DNA of 44,371 bases from an uncultured Polynucleobacter sp. Lineage in GTDB: Bacteria > Pseudomonadota > Gammaproteobacteria > Burkholderiales > Burkholderiaceae. How positions within the stretch are numbered: the stretch's first letter is position 1; every line of letters begins with the position of its first letter. The translations under genes were made by a program, and so were the position numbers. The notes beneath the pieces were generated by a model that saw nothing but the letters and a program-made list of their open reading frames with translations, ran no database searches and was not told where the DNA came from. The DNA lies in NCBI GenBank assembly GCA_937863045.1, contig CALMBU010000099.1, positions 1 to 44,371 of the forward strand, written 5' to 3'. Positions 27,220 to 38,268 of the stretch are shown one piece after another.

Positions 27220-28296
27220 ATGAATAAAAGAAGATTTTGGCTAAAGCTATCTCTGATGATATTGATGATTCCTACTTTCAATGCCTCTGCTCAGGAGGGT
27301 TTTTCAGAAAAAACCATCACTCTTAAATTTTCATCAGTTGATCTTCGGCAGCTGCTGCAAATGTTGGCGGATATGAGGGGTTTGAATTTGATGATGAGCG
27401 ATAAAGTATCTGGCAAAACCAGTATCAACATGAGAAATGCATCCTGGCAAACAACCTTTGATTCAGTCTTGGCCAGTAAATCTCTTGGGTCACGTTTTGA
27501 TAAGGATGTTTTATGGGTTGCTCCTTATGAAGAGTTGGCCTTGTTTCATCAAAGACAAAAAGACCGTGAGCAGCAGCATCAAATGGGGCAAATGGGAGAG
27601 TTGCGACAAATCATGATTGAGGCAAGGATTGTTGAAGCTGAGAGAAGATTTGCGCAAAACTTGGGAGCAAAGCTGGCCTATCAACAACAACCCAACTTTA
27701 AATCAGGCCACCATCTTGGGGCATCAGGCTTAAGTGGCTTTGAGCCAGGCACCGCTGCTATCACTCTCTTAGGCAAGCAGGCAACCCAAGCCTTAAATAT
27801 GGAACTTTCCGCTTTAGAGTCGAATGGCCTGGGAAATATTGTGTCTAACCCCAGGGTGCTGGCTGCTGAAAATACCCAGGCTTTGATAGAGCAGGGTACC
27901 GAGTTACCTTATCAGTCATCAGCGGGCCAAGGTGCCACCAAAGTTCAGTTCAGAAAAGCCAATCTTCGTTTGGAGGTGAAGCCTCGGATTCAGAAAAATC
28001 AGATGATTGTTTTGGATGTTGATATCAACAAAGACAGTGTTGGATTAAAAACAGAGCAAGGTTTTGCCATTGATACCAAGCATGTCAAAACACAGGTCTT
28101 GGTTGAAAGCGGCGGAACTGTGATTTTGGGAGGTATTTTTCAAGAAATGGAAAGAAAAGATGACGCCAAGGTCCCATTCTTGGGCTCAATTCCATTGATT
28201 GGCTTTCTTTTTAGGCAAGAGTCAAAGTTCAAAGATAAAACAGAATTGCTAATTTTTTTAACCCCAACCTTGGTTTCTAGTCAAAAGCCTCAGTAG
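27220..28296 (+). CDS. Short secretin (HofQ/PilQ-like), apparently lacking the N1 domain
   Basis: The 358-residue protein has a signal peptide (1-24), an N0/STN-type domain (about 33-104: [20 protein letters not shown] to LWVAPYEE) and a secretin core from about 128 ([15 protein letters not shown]) to 352. The core includes [15 protein letters not shown], the gate-region strands, and [15 protein letters not shown] (318-332) with [10 protein letters not shown]. Between N0 and the core there is only a charged Gln-rich linker of about 23 residues; the N1 (KH-like) domain usual in PilQ and HofQ is not seen. Secretins form outer-membrane channels for type IV pili, DNA uptake or type II secretion. 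Position before aroK is the classical pilQ/hofQ locus. Confidence 0.8.
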   Translation: MNKRRFWLKLSLMILMIPTFNASAQEGFSEKTITLKFSSVDLRQLLQMLADMRGLNLMMSDKVSGKTSINMRNASWQTTFDSVLASKSLGSRFDKDVLWVAPYEELALFHQRQKDREQQHQMGQMGELRQIMIEARIVEAERRFAQNLGAKLAYQQQPNFKSGHHLGASGLSGFEPGTAAITLLGKQATQALNMELSALESNGLGNIVSNPRVLAAENTQALIEQGTELPYQSSAGQGATKVQFRKANLRLEVKPRIQKNQMIVLDVDINKDSVGLKTEQGFAIDTKHVKTQVLVESGGTVILGGIFQEMERKDDAKVPFLGSIPLIGFLFRQESKFKDKTELLIFLTPTLVSSQKPQ

Positions 28297-28306
28297 AATC
28301 TCATGT

Positions 28307-28831
28307 ATGAACAGTTTTCCAGAAAATATCTTTTTAGTGGGGGTGATGGGCGCCGGTAAAACCACCGTTGGCCGTCTCTTGGCTAAAAAATTAGGAAGAC
28401 GATTTGTCGACTCTGATCATGAAATTGAAGCTCGTTGCGGTGTTCGCATTCCAACCATATTTGAAATGGAGGGTGAAGAAGGATTTCGCAAACGAGAGGC
28501 CCAGGTCATTGATGAGTTAACTCAAGAAAAGAATTTGGTTTTGGCAACGGGTGGTGGCGCTGTTTTATTGCCTGAAAATCGCCAACATTTACATCAAAGA
28601 GGTGTGGTTGTTTATCTTCGTGCAACACCTCATGAGCTCTGGTTAAGAACTCGAAATGACAAGGGCAGGCCATTGTTGAATAACGATGATCCTAGGGGCA
28701 CCCTAGAAAAGCTTTTCGCGATTCGTGACCCCTTGTATAGAGAAACCGCCCATCATGTGGTTGATACTGGTAAGCCCAGCGTCACTCAGTTGGTGAACAC
28801 ACTAATGATGCAATTTGAATTATCAACATGA
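28307..28831 (+). CDS. aroK: Shikimate kinase
   Basis: The 174-residue NMP-kinase-fold enzyme phosphorylates shikimate with ATP in aromatic amino-acid synthesis. Walker A is GVMGAGKT (12-19), the shikimate- and Mg-binding aspartates are in VDSDHEI (D35, D37), the arginine is in GFRKRE, and the GGG motif is in ATGGGAVLL (82-84). The aroK stop overlaps the aroB ATG by 4 nt (ATGA). It lies 10 nt after the secretin gene, as in many proteobacteria. Confidence 0.96.
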   Translation: MNSFPENIFLVGVMGAGKTTVGRLLAKKLGRRFVDSDHEIEARCGVRIPTIFEMEGEEGFRKREAQVIDELTQEKNLVLATGGGAVLLPENRQHLHQRGVVVYLRATPHELWLRTRNDKGRPLLNNDDPRGTLEKLFAIRDPLYRETAHHVVDTGKPSVTQLVNTLMMQFELST

Positions 28832-29910
28832 ACACTCTTCAATTAGATTTAGGCGAGCGCAGTTACCCGATCCATATTGGATCTCAATTGCTTGGTCAAG
28901 CAGACTTATATAAGAAACATATCAAGGGCACTTTGACTGCAGTGGTCACGAATGAAACAGTGGCTCCTTTGTACGCCGATAAGGTCGTTAAAACTTTAGA
29001 GGGCATTGGTCAAAAAGTGAAACTCATTGTTTTGCCTGATGGCGAGGAATTTAAAACATGGGAAGTGCTGCAAAAGATTTTTGACGGCTTATTAGAAAAC
29101 TCTGCTGACCGAAAGACCACGCTGGTTGCACTGGGTGGGGGCGTGATTGGTGATATGACAGGTTTTGCGGCTGCATGCTATATGCGCGGCATTAAATTCA
29201 TTCAAGTACCCACCACCTTGTTATCTCAGGTTGATTCATCGGTGGGGGGTAAGACTGGTATCAACCATCCTTTGGGTAAAAATATGGTGGGTGCTTTTCA
29301 TCAGCCACAAGCCGTGATTGCTGATTTAGATACTTTGAAGACCTTGCCGCCTGAAGAGTTGGCAGCCGGTTTGGCTGAAGTGATCAAACATGGCGCCATT
29401 GCTGATCCTGAATTTTTATCTTGGATTGAGAAAAACCAAGATGCATTGAATGAATGTGATCCGGCAGCGATGGAGCATGCCGTGCGTCGCTCATGTGAAA
29501 TCAAATCTCAGGTCGTGGCTCAAGATGAAAAAGAAGGCGGCATTCGTGCCATCTTAAATTTTGGACACACCTTTGGTCATGCAATTGAAGCCGGTATGGG
29601 CTACGGTTCTTGGTTGCACGGTCAAGCCGTTGGCTGCGGTATGGTCATGGCGGCTGATTTATCGGTTCGAGTGGGTTTGCTAGCTGAAGCAGATGCATCT
29701 CGCTTAAAGAAAATCATTCAAGCACTTCGCTTACCAACTCAGCCACCTAAATTAGGCGTTGATCGTTTCATGGAATTGATGAGCGTCGATAAAAAAGCAG
29801 AAGGTGGTGAGGTTCGTTACATTTTGCTCAACGGCTTGGGGCAAGCAAAAATTCAAACGGTTGATGATGAGCTTGTGATTCAAACGCTGCTTGCCAATGG
29901 TGTTGCTTGA
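28828..29910 (+). CDS. aroB: 3-dehydroquinate synthase
   Basis: The 360-residue NAD- and zinc-dependent enzyme makes 3-dehydroquinate from [14 protein letters not shown] (103-112) binds [14 protein letters not shown] (136-146) lies at the active site; metal ligands are expected in [10 protein letters not shown] and [11 protein letters not shown]. Length matches the family. It is translationally coupled to aroK, and dgt follows after a short spacer. Confidence 0.96.
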   Translation: MNTLQLDLGERSYPIHIGSQLLGQADLYKKHIKGTLTAVVTNETVAPLYADKVVKTLEGIGQKVKLIVLPDGEEFKTWEVLQKIFDGLLENSADRKTTLVALGGGVIGDMTGFAAACYMRGIKFIQVPTTLLSQVDSSVGGKTGINHPLGKNMVGAFHQPQAVIADLDTLKTLPPEELAAGLAEVIKHGAIADPEFLSWIEKNQDALNECDPAAMEHAVRRSCEIKSQVVAQDEKEGGIRAILNFGHTFGHAIEAGMGYGSWLHGQAVGCGMVMAADLSVRVGLLAEADASRLKKIIQALRLPTQPPKLGVDRFMELMSVDKKAEGGEVRYILLNGLGQAKIQTVDDELVIQTLLANGVA

Positions 29911-29933
29911 TGACCTTGCTTGAGTGAGTTGTG

Positions 29934-31043
29934 ATGAGCTTAGCTAGTTACGCAGCAAACCCCGCATCATCTTTAGGGCGCTTGCATCCAGAGCCAGCCG
30001 AACCAACACAATCGGGTAGAAATGCATTTCAACGTGACCGAGACAGAATCATTCATTCAACCGCCTTTCGTCGTCTTGAATACAAAACACAAGTTTTTTT
30101 AAATCATGAAGGCGATCACTTCAGGAACCGCTTAACCCATAGTTTGGAAGTTGCGCAGATTGGTCGTTCGGTTGCTAGGCGCTTAAATCTCAACGAAGAC
30201 TTGGTAGAGGCAATTTCTCTCGCACATGATTTAGGTCACACACCTTTTGGGCATGCAGGGCAAGATGCGCTCAATGAGTGCATGAAAGAATACGGTGGCT
30301 TCGAGCACAATTTACAAAGTTTGTGGGTCGTTGATTTTTTAGAAGAACGTTATGCAGAGTGGGATGGCTTAAATCTTTCTTTTGAAACTCGCGAAGGTAT
30401 CTTGAAGCATTGCTCCAGAAAAAATGCTGAAAAATTAGGCCCTCTTGGAAAAAGATTTCTTGAGGGACATCAACCCAGTTTAGAGGCGCAGCTGGCTAAT
30501 TTTGCTGATGAAATCGCTTATAACAATCATGACATTGATGACGGCATTCGCTCAGGTTTATTGAACACCCATCAACTCTCGGAGGTTGCCCTGTGGCAAG
30601 AACAGCATGATCGAGTGAAGCACTCTTTCCCTGACTTGACTGGGCGCCGCTTGGTTTATGAGGTGATCAGACACATCATTCATGTGCTGGTAGATGATTT
30701 GGTCAAAGAAACTCAACGACGCCTAGCAGAGTTTGCGCCAAGCACCATTGATGATGTGCGCCATGGTTCACCCATGGTTGGCTTTTCACCTGGTATGCGT
30801 GAGCAAGCAAGTGAGATGAAAAAATTTCTTTTCAAAAACTTATATCGTCATCCTCAAGTTCAATCCGTCACAAGTGAAGCAGCAAACATGGTTAAAGTGT
30901 TATTTGCACACTATCAACAATCCCCACAACACTTGCCTGAGGGATTTAGATCCGAAGATGATTTGCAGCGGCGCATATCGCATTACATTGCTGGCATGAC
31001 AGATCGTTTTGCAAATAAAGAATTTCATAAGCTGACGACTTAA
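29934..31043 (+). CDS. dgt: Deoxyguanosinetriphosphate triphosphohydrolase-like protein
   Basis: The 369-residue HD-domain protein cleaves dNTPs to deoxynucleoside and triphosphate. The HD signature is visible at H69 (NRLTHSLEVAQIGRSV) and H98-D99 (AHDLGHTPFGHAG), with FRRLEYKTQVF before it as in dGTPases. I chose the ATG at 29934; a GTG one codon earlier is also open. The aroK-aroB-dgt order is widespread in betaproteobacteria. The next gene begins at the base after its stop codon. Confidence 0.93.
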   Translation: MSLASYAANPASSLGRLHPEPAEPTQSGRNAFQRDRDRIIHSTAFRRLEYKTQVFLNHEGDHFRNRLTHSLEVAQIGRSVARRLNLNEDLVEAISLAHDLGHTPFGHAGQDALNECMKEYGGFEHNLQSLWVVDFLEERYAEWDGLNLSFETREGILKHCSRKNAEKLGPLGKRFLEGHQPSLEAQLANFADEIAYNNHDIDDGIRSGLLNTHQLSEVALWQEQHDRVKHSFPDLTGRRLVYEVIRHIIHVLVDDLVKETQRRLAEFAPSTIDDVRHGSPMVGFSPGMREQASEMKKFLFKNLYRHPQVQSVTSEAANMVKVLFAHYQQSPQHLPEGFRSEDDLQRRISHYIAGMTDRFANKEFHKLTT

Positions 31044-31730
31044 ATGGCCAGACTTCAAAGAGTTGTTCTTCCGGGTTATCCGCTGCACATGATGGTCAGA
31101 GGACATAACTCCCAGGACATCTTCACCTCTGATGAAGAAAAAAAATCTTATCTTGAGTGGCTCAGAGATTCCGCGCGAGAATATGAGTTAGCCATTCATG
31201 CCTATGCTTTGATGCCCAATCATGTGCATATTTTGGCCACGCCCAAAACAGTTGTAAGCGCCTCCAAAGTGATGCAGTCCATTGGGCGTCGTTACGCGCA
31301 ATTGTTTAATCAGACACATGGTTCAAGTGGCACGGTGTGGGAGGGTAGGTTCAAATCATGCTTGATTGATCCTGACGCTTATTTTTTATTGGTTCAAAAA
31401 TACATCGAACAAAATCCGGTGAGAACTGGATTGGCCCAGAAACCTGAAGAATGGACTTGGTCCAGCTATCGCCATCACGCCGGTTCTGAAACAATCCCTT
31501 GGATTGCCGACCATCCATCCTATTGGGCAATCGCCAATACCCCCTTTGAGCGCCAAATGGCTTGGCAAAAATCGGTCTTAGAGCCATTAAGCCTTGCTGA
31601 GGTTGAAAAAGTAAGTAAGCACTTAAGCTATGGGTGGCCAATGGCCAGTGAAGCCTTCCTAAAGCAGTTGGCACTTAAAACATCCAGACCTTTGCAGCCA
31701 CGACTTGCTGGAAGGCCAAAAAAGTCCTAA
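31044..31730 (+). mobile_element. REP-associated tyrosine transposase (RAYT, IS200/IS605-like Y1 family)
   Basis: The 228-residue protein has the HUH metal-binding motif in MPNHVHIL (H60, H62) and the likely nucleophile Y84 in GRRYAQLFNQ, followed by TVWEGRFKS and YIEQNPVRTGL, all typical of RAYT/Y1 transposases. RAYTs are single-copy, domesticated relatives of IS200 tnpA that act on REP hairpins. Its ATG directly abuts the dgt TAA (no spacer). No terminal inverted repeats or target-site duplication are evident. Two REP-like repeats lie 46-115 nt downstream. It seems intact. Confidence 0.85.
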
Positions 31731-31776
31731 GGATATGAGTTATGCCTTTATTTGGTGCATAAATTTCCTCATTTTA

Positions 31777-31844
31777 AATTAGTCTGTCCCCAATTTATTG
31801 ATTCAAACAGTTACTTGATAAATAATTAGTGACAGACACCAATT
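31777..31844. repeat. Pair of REP-like repeats downstream of the RAYT gene
   Basis: Two related units, AATTAGTCTGTCCCCAATT (31777-31795) and a 21-nt partner at 31824-31844 (AATTAGTGACAGACACCAAT plus T), share AATTAGT and CCAATT ends, while their centres carry GTCTGTC and GACAGAC, which are inverse complements. The second can fold on itself (8-bp stem with one G-U); the two together could form a cruciform. The location next to a RAYT gene is what is expected of REP/REPIN elements. The rest of the 31731-31851 gap is A/T-rich, with a weak TTATGC/GCATAA inverted repeat at 31740-31762. Confidence 0.55.
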
Positions 31845-31851
31845 ATTTTTA

Positions 31852-31880
31852 TTGCTTGCCCACGGGTAATCCCCTATAGT
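31852..31880 (+). promoter_or_regulatory. Sigma70-type promoter for gltB-gltD
   Basis: TTGCTT (31852-31857) and TATAGT (31875-31880) are separated by 17 bp. The start should be near 31887, giving a leader of about 68 nt. That leader holds a small hairpin GTCTTT (31911-31916) with AAAGAC (31920-31925). The promoter begins 8 nt after the second REP-like unit. Confidence 0.65.
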
Positions 31881-31954
31881 TGTCAAAAACCTCGTTATGT
31901 CGGGGACAAAGTCTTTAAAAAAGACATTCATTGTTATTTATCAAGGAATCATCT

Positions 31955-34900
31955 GTGACTACTACTCCTTCATTGCGCCCTGAAGCGCAAGGTCTTTATG
32001 ACCCCGTCAATGAACATGACGCATGTGGCGTTGGTTTCGTTGCCCACATCAAAGGCCACAAGAGCCATGACATCGTTTCTCAAGGCTTAAAGATTCTTGA
32101 GAACATTGATCACCGTGGTGCGGTCGGTGCAGATCCGTTGATGGGTGACGGCGCTGGTATCTTGATTCAAATTCCAGATCAGTTCTACCGCGAAGAAATG
32201 GCCAAGCATGGTGTGAATTTACCGCCAGCAGGCGAATACGGTGTTGGTATGGTGTTCATGCCAAAAGAAAGTGCATCACGTTTGGCTTGTGAGCAAGAAT
32301 TAGAAAGAACGGTGCGCATTGAGGGTCAAGAAGTTCTCGGTTGGAGAGATGTGCCAGTTGATGCCAATATGCCAATGTCACCGACTGTTAGAAAAACAGA
32401 ACCAGTGATTCGCCAAATTTTTATTGGCCGCGGTCGCGACATCATGACAACTGACGCTTTAGAGCGCAAGTTGTATGTCATCAGAAAAACAGGCAGTCAC
32501 GCCATTCAAGCATTGCAGCTTCAACACGGCAAAGAATATTTTGTGACTTCTATGTCAGCCAGAACAGTGGTTTACAAAGGTCTTCTTTTGGCAAACCAAG
32601 TGGGCGCCTATTACGAAGATTTAAAAGATTCAAGAGTGGTGTCAGCGTTGGCCTTGGTGCATCAGCGCTTTTCAACAAACACATTCCCAGCATGGGAATT
32701 GGCTCACCCATACCGAATGATTGCTCACAACGGAGAGATCAATACAGTCAAGGGTAACGTTAACTGGATCAATGCACGAACAGGCGCGATCAGCTCGCCA
32801 GTGCTTGGCGATGATTTGCAAAAATTATGGCCATTGATTTACCCAGGTCAATCGGACACGGCCAGCTTTGATAACTGTTTAGAGTTGTTGGTGATGGCTG
32901 GTTACCCAATGGCACACGCCATGATGATGATGATTCCTGAGGCATGGGAACAACACACATTGATGGACGACAACCGTCGTGCCTTCTATGAATACCATGC
33001 GGCGATGATGGAGCCATGGGATGGTCCTGCAGCGATTGCCTTCACAGATGGTCGTCAAATTGGCGCAACTTTGGATCGTAACGGTTTACGTCCTGCACGT
33101 TATTACGTGACAGATGATGACTTGGTCATCATGGCTTCAGAGGCAGGCGTATTAACTTTCCCAGAAAATAAAATCATCAAAAAATGGCGTTTACAGCCAG
33201 GCAAGATGTTCTTGATCGACATGGAACAAGGTCGCATCATTGATGACGTAGAGTTAAAAGATGCATTGGCAAAAGCCAAGCCATACAAGAGCTGGATTGA
33301 AGCAGTTCGTATCAAGCTTGATGAAATTGACGCAAGTGCAGCAGATCTTAAAGATGACGCAGAAAAAATTCGTCCAGCGGCTAGTCTGTTAGATCGTCAA
33401 CAAGCCTTCGGTTACACACAAGAGGATTTGAAATTCTTGATGGCGCCAATGGCTTCATCAGGTGAGGAGGCGATTGGTTCAATGGGTAACGACAGCCCAT
33501 TGGCAGTTCTTTCAAATAAGAACAAGCCCTTGTACAACTACTTCAAGCAGTTGTTCGCTCAGGTAACCAACCCACCAATCGATCCTATTCGTGAAAATAT
33601 GGTGATGTCTTTGGTTTCATTCGTGGGACCTAAGCCTAATTTGTTGGATACCAACAATATCAATCCACCGATGCGTTTGGAAGTGTCACAACCAATTTTG
33701 GATTTTGATGATATTGCGAAAGTTCGTCATATTGAGCACTACACAGGTGGCAAGTTCCGCTCATACGAATTAGATATTTGTTATCCATCCGCATGGGGCA
33801 AAGATGGTGTTGAAGCGCGTCTTGCATCACTCTGCGCTGAAGCAGTGGATGCGGTTAAATCTGGATACAACATTTTGATCATCAGCGATCGTCAGGTGGC
33901 TGCCGATCACGTGGCGATTCCTGCCTTGTTGGCAACATCAGCGATTCATCAACATTTGGTTGATAAGGGTTTGCGCACAAGCACTGGTTTGGTGGTTGAA
34001 ACTGGTAGCGCGCGTGAGACTCATCACTTTGCCTTGTTAGCTGGTTACGGAGCTGAAGCAGTTCATCCGTATTTGGCCATGGAAACTTTGGTCGATATGG
34101 CCAAAGGTTTGAAGGGTGATTTATCGGCTGAGAAGGTGGTTAAGAACTTCACCAAGGCTGTGGGTAAGGGCTTACAAAAAGTGATGTCTAAGATGGGCAT
34201 CTCAACCTACATGTCTTATACCGGCGCGCAAATTTTTGAAGCCATCGGTTTGAACAAAGAGTTGATCGATAAATACTTCAAAGGTACTGCATCCAATGTG
34301 GGTGGTATTGGTATTTTTGAAGTTGCTGAAGAAGCATTGAAGATGCACAGCTTGGCATTTGGTAATGATCCAACCTTGACTAATATGTTGGATGCTGGTG
34401 GCGAGTACGCTTTCCGTATCCGTGGTGAAGACCACATGTGGACGCCAGACTCAATCGCTAAGTTGCAGCACTCAACACGTCAAGGCCCAGAAAAAGGTGG
34501 CTATCAAACGTATAAAGAGTACGCGAACATCATCAATGATCAAACCAAGCGTCATATGACATTGCGCGGTTTGTTTGAGTTCAAGATCGATCCTAATAAA
34601 GCGATTCCATTGGATGAGGTCGAGTCAGCAAAAGAAATCGTGAAACGCTTTGCAACAGGCGCGATGTCTTTGGGTTCTATTTCTACAGAGGCTCACGCAA
34701 CCCTGGCCATTGCGATGAACCGCATTGGTGGTAAATCAAACACTGGTGAAGGTGGTGAAGATAACAAACGTTATCGCAATGAACTCAAAGGCATTGCCAT
34801 CAAGAATGGTGAAACTTTGGCCAGCATCCTTGGCGATGATGTGATTGAAGCAAACATTCCATTGAGCGACGGCGACTCATTGCGCTCTAAGATCAAGCAA

Positions 34901-36703
34901 GTTGCTTCAGGACGTTTTGGCGTAACTGCTGAGTATTTAACTTCTGCTGATCAAATTCAGATCAAGATGGCTCAAGGTGCTAAGCCTGGTGAAGGCGGTC
35001 AGCTTCCTGGTAGTAAGGTATCAGATTACATTGGTAAATTGCGTTACTCAGTGCCGGGCGTTGGTTTGATTTCTCCTCCTCCACACCATGACATTTACTC
35101 AATTGAAGATTTGGCTCAATTGATTCATGATTTGAAAAACGTCAATAGCAAAGCTGACATCTCAGTGAAGTTGGTTTCTGAGGTGGGTGTTGGAACAGTT
35201 GCTGCAGGTGTTGCCAAGGCCAAAGCAGATCACGTTGTGATCGCTGGTCATGATGGCGGCACAGGTGCATCACCATTGTCATCCATCAAGCATGCTGGCA
35301 GCCCATGGGAATTAGGTCTTGCTGAAACACAACAAACCTTGGTGTTGAATGGTTTGCGCAGTCGTATTCGTGTGCAAGCAGACGGACAAATGAAAACTGG
35401 TCGTGACGTGGTGATTGGTGCTCTATTGGGCGCCGATGAATTTGGTTTTGCCACTGCACCATTGGTGGTTGAAGGTTGCATCATGATGCGCAAGTGTCAT
35501 TTGAATACTTGCCCAGTTGGTGTGGCAACCCAAGACCCTGAGTTGCGTAAGAAGTTTTCAGGTAAGCCAGAGCACGTTGTGAATTTCTTCTTCTTCATCG
35601 CTGAAGAGGCTCGTGAAATCATGGCGCAGTTAGGTATCCGTAAATTTGACGATTTAATTGGTCACACAGAACTCTTGGATACGAAGAAGAGCATTGAGCA
35701 CTGGAAAGCTCGCGGTTTGGATTTCTCAAAGATTTTCCAAGCGCCGAATGTCCCAGCAAGCGTGCCTAAGTTCCAAGTTGAAACTCAAGACCATGGTCTA
35801 ACAACAGCGATGGATCATGCCTTGATTGAAAAATCAAAAGCCGCTTTAGAAAAAGGTGAGCGAGTGTCATTCATCCAGCCAATCAAGAACGTGAACCGCA
35901 CAGCTGGCGCGATGTTGTCTGGCGAAGTGGCCAAACGTTATGGTCACGAAGGTTTGCCTGATGACACGATCCATATTCAATTGAACGGCACTGCTGGTCA
36001 AAGTTTCGCAGCCTTCTTGGCCCATGGTGTGACCATGGACTTGGTGGGTGACGGCAATGACTACGTGGGCAAAGGTTTATCAGGTGGTCGAGTGATTGTC
36101 CGTGCACCGCACGAATTCCGTGGCGACACATCACAAAATATCATCGTGGGTAACACAGTGCTTTACGGGGCAATCGCTGGTGAAGCTTTCTTCAACGGCG
36201 TGGCTGGTGAGCGTTTTGCAGTTCGTAACTCAGGCGCGATTGCAGTGGTTGAGGGTACAGGCGATCACGGTTGTGAGTACATGACCGGCGGTACTGTTGT
36301 CGCTCTTGGTTTAACTGGCCGTAACTTTGCTGCAGGTATGAGCGGTGGTATTGCTTATGTTTACGATGAAGATGGTTTATTTGCTAAACGCTGCAATACC
36401 AGCATGGCAACACTTGAGCCAGTTCTCAGTTCAGCAGACCAAGAAGCCAAGATGCCTAAACCGGAATGGCACGCCCCAGTGAATGTGAAAGAAGGTGGCG
36501 AGCGTTTAACGGATGAAGTCATTTTGAAGAATTTGATTGAACGTCATTTCAAACACACGGGTTCAGAGCGTGCAAAAGCAATTTTGGCTGACTGGGAAAA
36601 GTCACGTGCACGCTTTGTCAAAGTATTCCCAACTGAATACAAGCGCGCTTTGGGTGAACTTTGGGAGAAATCTCAAGGCAACAAACAAGCAGCTTCTGTT
36701 TAA
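31955..36703 (+). CDS. gltB: Glutamate synthase (NADPH) large subunit
   Basis: The 1582-residue subunit starts at a GTG with AAGGAA 6 nt upstream; an upstream in-frame TTG at 31931 is a poorer choice. A 23-residue propeptide precedes the nucleophile C24 ([13 protein letters not shown]) of the class II glutamine amidotransferase domain (to about 430). A central domain, the FMN-binding synthase domain (about 830-1190) and the C-terminal GXGXG beta-helix (about 1260-1500) follow. The 3Fe-4S ligands are C1175, C1181 and C1186 ([12 protein letters not shown]). It makes glutamate from glutamine and 2-oxoglutarate, with electrons from GltD, encoded 29 nt downstream. Confidence 0.97.
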   Translation: MTTTPSLRPEAQGLYDPVNEHDACGVGFVAHIKGHKSHDIVSQGLKILENIDHRGAVGADPLMGDGAGILIQIPDQFYREEMAKHGVNLPPAGEYGVGMVFMPKESASRLACEQELERTVRIEGQEVLGWRDVPVDANMPMSPTVRKTEPVIRQIFIGRGRDIMTTDALERKLYVIRKTGSHAIQALQLQHGKEYFVTSMSARTVVYKGLLLANQVGAYYEDLKDSRVVSALALVHQRFSTNTFPAWELAHPYRMIAHNGEINTVKGNVNWINARTGAISSPVLGDDLQKLWPLIYPGQSDTASFDNCLELLVMAGYPMAHAMMMMIPEAWEQHTLMDDNRRAFYEYHAAMMEPWDGPAAIAFTDGRQIGATLDRNGLRPARYYVTDDDLVIMASEAGVLTFPENKIIKKWRLQPGKMFLIDMEQGRIIDDVELKDALAKAKPYKSWIEAVRIKLDEIDASAADLKDDAEKIRPAASLLDRQQAFGYTQEDLKFLMAPMASSGEEAIGSMGNDSPLAVLSNKNKPLYNYFKQLFAQVTNPPIDPIRENMVMSLVSFVGPKPNLLDTNNINPPMRLEVSQPILDFDDIAKVRHIEHYTGGKFRSYELDICYPSAWGKDGVEARLASLCAEAVDAVKSGYNILIISDRQVAADHVAIPALLATSAIHQHLVDKGLRTSTGLVVETGSARETHHFALLAGYGAEAVHPYLAMETLVDMAKGLKGDLSAEKVVKNFTKAVGKGLQKVMSKMGISTYMSYTGAQIFEAIGLNKELIDKYFKGTASNVGGIGIFEVAEEALKMHSLAFGNDPTLTNMLDAGGEYAFRIRGEDHMWTPDSIAKLQHSTRQGPEKGGYQTYKEYANIINDQTKRHMTLRGLFEFKIDPNKAIPLDEVESAKEIVKRFATGAMSLGSISTEAHATLAIAMNRIGGKSNTGEGGEDNKRYRNELKGIAIKNGETLASILGDDVIEANIPLSDGDSLRSKIKQVASGRFGVTAEYLTSADQIQIKMAQGAKPGEGGQLPGSKVSDYIGKLRYSVPGVGLISPPPHHDIYSIEDLAQLIHDLKNVNSKADISVKLVSEVGVGTVAAGVAKAKADHVVIAGHDGGTGASPLSSIKHAGSPWELGLAETQQTLVLNGLRSRIRVQADGQMKTGRDVVIGALLGADEFGFATAPLVVEGCIMMRKCHLNTCPVGVATQDPELRKKFSGKPEHVVNFFFFIAEEAREIMAQLGIRKFDDLIGHTELLDTKKSIEHWKARGLDFSKIFQAPNVPASVPKFQVETQDHGLTTAMDHALIEKSKAALEKGERVSFIQPIKNVNRTAGAMLSGEVAKRYGHEGLPDDTIHIQLNGTAGQSFAAFLAHGVTMDLVGDGNDYVGKGLSGGRVIVRAPHEFRGDTSQNIIVGNTVLYGAIAGEAFFNGVAGERFAVRNSGAIAVVEGTGDHGCEYMTGGTVVALGLTGRNFAAGMSGGIAYVYDEDGLFAKRCNTSMATLEPVLSSADQEAKMPKPEWHAPVNVKEGGERLTDEVILKNLIERHFKHTGSERAKAILADWEKSRARFVKVFPTEYKRALGELWEKSQGNKQAASV

Positions 36704-36732
36704 GTGATGAATCAAGAGATAAAGGAATAAAG

Positions 36733-38196
36733 ATGGGTAAGGTCACTGGATTTATGGAGTTTGAGCGCCTCAACGAGCATTATGAGGAGCCACAAAAACG
36801 CGTGAAGCATTACAAAGAGTTTGTGATGGCTTTGTCGGATGGTGAGGCAAAAACTCAGGGCGCACGTTGTATGGATTGCGGTATTCCGTTTTGCAATAGC
36901 GGTTGCCCAGTCAATAACATCATTCCTGATTTTAATGATTTGGTGTACCAGCAAGATTGGAAGAGTGCGATTGATGTTTTGCATTCAACCAATAACTTCC
37001 CTGAGTTCACTGGTCGCATCTGTCCAGCACCTTGTGAATCTGCTTGTACGCTCGGTATTAATGAAGCGCCTGTGGGCATCAAATCGATTGAGCACGCCAT
37101 CATTGATAAAGCTTGGGCCAATGATTGGGTCAAGCCACTCATCGCCAAACAAAAAACTGGCAAGAAAATAGCCATCGTTGGATCAGGCCCTGCCGGTATG
37201 GCGGCTGCACAGCAATTGGCGCGTGTTGGTCATGACGTCACGCTCTATGAAAAGAATGATCGTGTTGGTGGCTTGTTGCGCTATGGCATTCCTGACTTCA
37301 AGATGGAAAAGATGTTGATTGATCGTCGTGTCGAGCAGATGAAAGCCGAAGGCGTGAAATTTGAAACAGGCACTTTTGTTGGTAAAGACACTTTGGGTAA
37401 AGAAGTTAAGAATTATTCAAAGAAAGTGGTTTCTCCAGAGCAACTACAAAAAGACTTTGATGCTGTGGTGATCACAGGTGGTGCAGAGCAGCCACGTGAT
37501 TTGCCAGTACCAGGTCGTGAGTTGTCAGGCATTCACTATGCATTGGAATTCTTGATTCCGCAGAACAAAGAAGTTGCTGGTGATAATAAAAATGAAATCC
37601 GTGCAGACGGTAAGCATGTGATCGTGATTGGTGGTGGTGACACAGGTTCAGATTGTGTGGGCACATCGAATCGTCATGGTGCAGCATCGATTTCTCAATT
37701 TGAATTGTTGCCTCAGCCACCTGAGCAAGAAAACAAGCCTTTGGTTTGGCCTTATTGGCCAACCAAATTGCGCACATCTTCATCACACGATGAAGGTTGT
37801 GAGCGTGATTGGTCGGTGGCTACCAAGCGTTTTGAAGGTAAAAACGGCAAGGTTGAAAAATTGATTGGTGTGCGTCTTGAATGGAAAGACGGCAAGATGC
37901 AAGAAATTGCTGGCAGTGAATTTGAAATGAAAGCAGATTTGGTGTTTTTGGCCATGGGCTTTGTGTCACCAGCTCAGCAAGTGTTGGATGCTTTTGGCGT
38001 TGAAAAAGATCCTCGCGGTAATGCCAAAGCCAGCACCGAAGGTGAAAAGGCTTATTACACCAACGTGCCTAAGATTTTTGCTGCCGGCGATATGCGTCGC
38101 GGTCAATCTTTGGTGGTTTGGGCTATTCGTGAAGGTCGTCAATGTGCAAGGGCTGTTGACGAGTTTTTGATGGGTAGCAGCGTTTTACCGCGTTAA
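36733..38196 (+). CDS. gltD: Glutamate synthase (NADPH) small subunit
   Basis: The 487-residue flavoprotein passes electrons from NADPH through FAD and 4Fe-4S clusters to GltB. Cluster cysteines are visible at 46, 49, 54, 58 ([14 protein letters not shown]) and 97, 101, 105 ([11 protein letters not shown]). The FAD Rossmann motif is GSGPAG (150-155), and [13 protein letters not shown] is the NADPH site. The ATG at 36733 is preceded by AAGGAA; the frame is open further upstream into gltB but without support. The next gene, mlaF, follows after 72 nt. Confidence 0.97.
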   Translation: MGKVTGFMEFERLNEHYEEPQKRVKHYKEFVMALSDGEAKTQGARCMDCGIPFCNSGCPVNNIIPDFNDLVYQQDWKSAIDVLHSTNNFPEFTGRICPAPCESACTLGINEAPVGIKSIEHAIIDKAWANDWVKPLIAKQKTGKKIAIVGSGPAGMAAAQQLARVGHDVTLYEKNDRVGGLLRYGIPDFKMEKMLIDRRVEQMKAEGVKFETGTFVGKDTLGKEVKNYSKKVVSPEQLQKDFDAVVITGGAEQPRDLPVPGRELSGIHYALEFLIPQNKEVAGDNKNEIRADGKHVIVIGGGDTGSDCVGTSNRHGAASISQFELLPQPPEQENKPLVWPYWPTKLRTSSSHDEGCERDWSVATKRFEGKNGKVEKLIGVRLEWKDGKMQEIAGSEFEMKADLVFLAMGFVSPAQQVLDAFGVEKDPRGNAKASTEGEKAYYTNVPKIFAAGDMRRGQSLVVWAIREGRQCARAVDEFLMGSSVLPR

Positions 38197-38224
38197 TTGA
38201 TTCATCATCATCAGCTATTGATAC

Positions 38225-38262
38225 ACTGCCATCATGATTTCAACAAAAAACATGGTGGCAGT
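38225..38262 (+). promoter_or_regulatory. Long hairpin in front of mlaF
   Basis: ACTGCCATCATG (38225-38236) pairs with CATGGTGGCAGT (38251-38262) over 12 bp with one G-U pair and a 14-nt loop. The only Shine-Dalgarno-like stretch (GGTGG, 38254-38258, 10 nt before the ATG) lies within the 3' arm and would be masked. A weak promoter, TTGATT (38197-38202) with GATACA (38220-38225) at 17 bp, overlaps its start. No T-run follows, so it is not a terminator. Confidence 0.5.
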
Positions 38263-38268
38263 CTCTAA

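Noticed and set aside
31044-31730. Complete IS200/IS605 insertion sequence
   Set aside because: No IS200-type end hairpins or tnpB neighbour; RAYT-type motifs and REP-like repeats fit a domesticated single gene better.
31931-31954. Upstream TTG start for gltB
   Set aside because: The GTG at 31955 has AAGGAA at good spacing and gives a propeptide length in line with the family.
36661-36732. Extended start for gltD inside the end of gltB
   Set aside because: The extension reads through another gene's end out of frame; the ATG at 36733 has a strong Shine-Dalgarno and a standard N-terminus.
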